Source: Ignavibacteria bacterium
Lineage (GTDB): Bacteria > Bacteroidota > Ignavibacteria > UBA10030 > UBA6906
Length of the DNA stretch: 11,696 nt
Direction: 5' to 3'
Assembly (NCBI GenBank): GCA_029859455.1
Contig: JAOUDE010000042.1
Location: 1 to 11,696 of the forward strand
Below, piece by piece: positions 6,701-11,696 of the stretch; the first letter of the stretch is position 1; each line of letters opens with the position of its first letter. The position numbers were made by a program, and so were the translations under genes. The notes under the pieces were generated by a model. That model saw only the letters and a program-made list of their open reading frames with translations. It did no database searches and was not told the origin of the DNA.

Positions 6701-7481
6701 AGAGTTCCGGCACGAGAAGAACAAAATTCAGCTTGGGGATGAACTCCCGCCCGGCGTTGTGCAGCTTGCCAAGGTCTACGTCGCGAAAAAGCGGAAGTTG
6801 TCAGTCGGAGACAAGATGGCGGGACGCCATGGCAACAAGGGTGTGGTTTCCCGGGTTGTCCCGATGGCCGACATGCCCTACATGCCGGATGGAACACCGG
6901 TCGATATCGTGCTGAATCCTCTCGGAGTGCCCTCGCGAATGAACCTGGGGCAGTTGTTCGAGCCGGCCCTCGGATGGGCCGCGGACTCGCTCGGAGTAAA
7001 GTTCGCCTCGCCTATCTTTGACGGTGCGACCTGGGAGGATGTGCAGTCCCAGCTGAAGGAGGCCAACCTCAGCACGGCATCCACTGCGGTTCTGTATGAC
7101 GGAAAGACCGGCGAACGGTTCGACCAGGAAGTGACGGTGGGGCAGATCTATATGATGAAGCTCTCCCACCTTGTTGATGACAAGATCCATGCACGGTCGA
7201 TCGGACCATACTCGCTCATCACGCAGCAGCCCCTCGGAGGGAAAGCGCAATTCGGAGGTCAGAGGTTCGGAGAGATGGAGGTGTGGGCGCTGGAGGCGTA
7301 TGGCGCTTCCCATGTCCTTCAGGAGATGCTGACCGTCAAGAGCGATGACGTTTCCGGACGTGCCAAGGTGTACGAAGCAATTGTCAAGGGTGATAATCTT
7401 CCCGAAGCGAATGTCCCCGAATCGTTTAATGTCCTGATCCGGGAACTCATGGGGCTTGGTCTGGAGGTGCGACTGGATTGA
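3717..7481 (+). CDS. rpoB: DNA-directed RNA polymerase subunit beta
   Basis: The beta subunit (1254 residues from TTG at 3717) forms half of the RNA polymerase catalytic cleft. Visible landmarks are NGAERVVVSQLHRSPG (from residue 137), the rifampicin region (about 450-475), YGRLCPIETPEGPNIGLI, the nucleotide-contacting GDKMAGRHGNKG (1031-1042), and the C-terminal GGKAQFGGQRFGEMEVWALEAYGA clamp segment. A charged, helical insertion like SI2 of E. coli lies at about 885-1015. The TTG is chosen because GGAAGGAG (3701-3708) sits 8 nt upstream and KRISFGKIP follows. A start at 3690 would place this site inside the gene. Residue Asn469 replaces the usual His526 (E. coli numbering). The stop is 54 nt before rpoC. 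Confidence 0.97.
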   Translation: MKNNSVKRISFGKIPHIIEPPDLLNVQMESWDGFLQADVHPSRRKNKGLQSVFKMNFPITDSRENYLLEFLEYYVEKPKYTVHECEERGLTYAVPLKAKLRLSAKAEDGTSFETMIDQDVYLGNLPTMTHRGTFIINGAERVVVSQLHRSPGAFFSESTHPNGTPIFSARIIPFRGSWVEFTTDINNIMYVYIDRKKKFPVTTLLRALGYSSDDDILELFNLVEEVNASALSLPEYEGRTICSDVVDKKTGEIFVSKDSILTEEIIKRIKKSTIKKVRLLVPQGMQGSVIANTIAKDVSRSEEDALSAIYRQLRSGDAPDLETAKNLIDRLFFNEKRYDLGDVGRYRMNSKLGLTVPGNNTTLMKEDIIAIINYLTDMMQGKKSVDDIDHLGNRRVRTVGEQIAQQFNIGLARMARTIRERLNIRDNESVTPQDLVNARTITSVINAFFGTNPLSQFMDQTNPLAELTNKRRMSALGPGGLTRERAGFEVRDVHYTHYGRLCPIETPEGPNIGLISSLCIHARVNEFGFIETPYRKVKNGRVTDELEYLTAEQEDNYVIAQANAPIDEKGRFVNDRIKARFQGDFPIVSPDEVQYMDVAPNQIVSAAAGLIPFLEHDDANRALMGSNMQRQSVPLLSPEAPLVGTGLEESIARDSRTLIVAERSGIVDYVDAKRIVVRYDIDEGSVEALTSFEDKQRVEYRLTKFFRTNQDTCINQRAIVNPGDRVKKGDVLADGPATQVGELALGRNVLVAFMPWNGYNFEDAIIVSERLVSQDVFTSIHIEEFELQVRDTKRGEEELTREIPNVSEDATKDLDENGIVRVGAEVKEGDILIGKITPKGESDPTPEEKLLKAIFGEKAGDVKDASLKAPPGMKGVVIQTKLFSRKRKDAESKKDDKKRSDRLDRERRRVLAELREQLGQKLGLLLNGTKSAGVRDTDGNMVFRTGTQFREDSFIHCAQLESLDHNSEWIDDRRKNAVISRIYSSYGDKLSAIEEEFRHEKNKIQLGDELPPGVVQLAKVYVAKKRKLSVGDKMAGRHGNKGVVSRVVPMADMPYMPDGTPVDIVLNPLGVPSRMNLGQLFEPALGWAADSLGVKFASPIFDGATWEDVQSQLKEANLSTASTAVLYDGKTGERFDQEVTVGQIYMMKLSHLVDDKIHARSIGPYSLITQQPLGGKAQFGGQRFGEMEVWALEAYGASHVLQEMLTVKSDDVSGRAKVYEAIVKGDNLPEANVPESFNVLIRELMGLGLEVRLD

Positions 7482-7535
7482 TGAAGATCCGGAACGACCA
7501 GAACAGTCCGTCCACATCAGCGAAGGAAATCTAAG

Positions 7536-11696
<4,161 letters not shown>

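Overview
This window is a classic bacterial ribosomal-protein and RNA polymerase locus, entirely on the + strand: rpmG, tRNA-Trp, secE, nusG, rplK, rplA, rplJ, rplL, rpoB, then rpoC, which runs off the right edge. Every protein gene is intact except rpoC. Apart from the short spacers there is no unexplained coding space.

Organism. The gene order, the compact tRNA-Trp/secE/nusG block, the length of RpoB (about 1254 residues) and Bacteroidota/Chlorobiota-like wording in RpoC point to the FCB group. Fairly good Shine-Dalgarno sequences precede most genes (AAGGAG before rplL and rpoB, AGGA before nusG, rplA and rpoC). That is less typical of Bacteroidia and leans towards the Chlorobiota/Ignavibacteriota side. 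This placement is inference from protein wording, not a phylogeny.

Layout. Positions 1-61 are a short upstream spacer with no recognisable gene. Positions 62-405 hold rpmG, a spacer with two possible hairpins, and tRNA-Trp(CCA). Positions 464-1200 hold secE and nusG, 11 nt apart. Positions 1249-3474 hold the L11-L1-L10-L7/L12 genes. Their spacers carry likely autoregulatory RNA: a strong L1-binding-site look-alike just before rplA, and an extended stem-loop just before rplJ that may be the L10 leader. Positions 3475-3716 are a 242-nt spacer with three hairpins between the ribosomal-protein part and rpoB, where E. coli also places attenuation and RNA processing. rpoB and rpoC follow.

Together these genes make the ribosomal stalk base and stalk (L11, L10, L7/L12), the L1 arm, L33, part of the Sec translocon, the elongation factor NusG and the two large RNA polymerase subunits. 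Such genes are co-regulated with growth.

I found no undescribed system. The observations most worth checking are the L1 operator-like RNA placed between rplK and rplA rather than before rplK, an Asn in RpoB where most bacteria have the rifampicin-pocket His526 (E. coli numbering), and the TTG start of rpoB with a tiny ORF overlapping its ribosome binding site.
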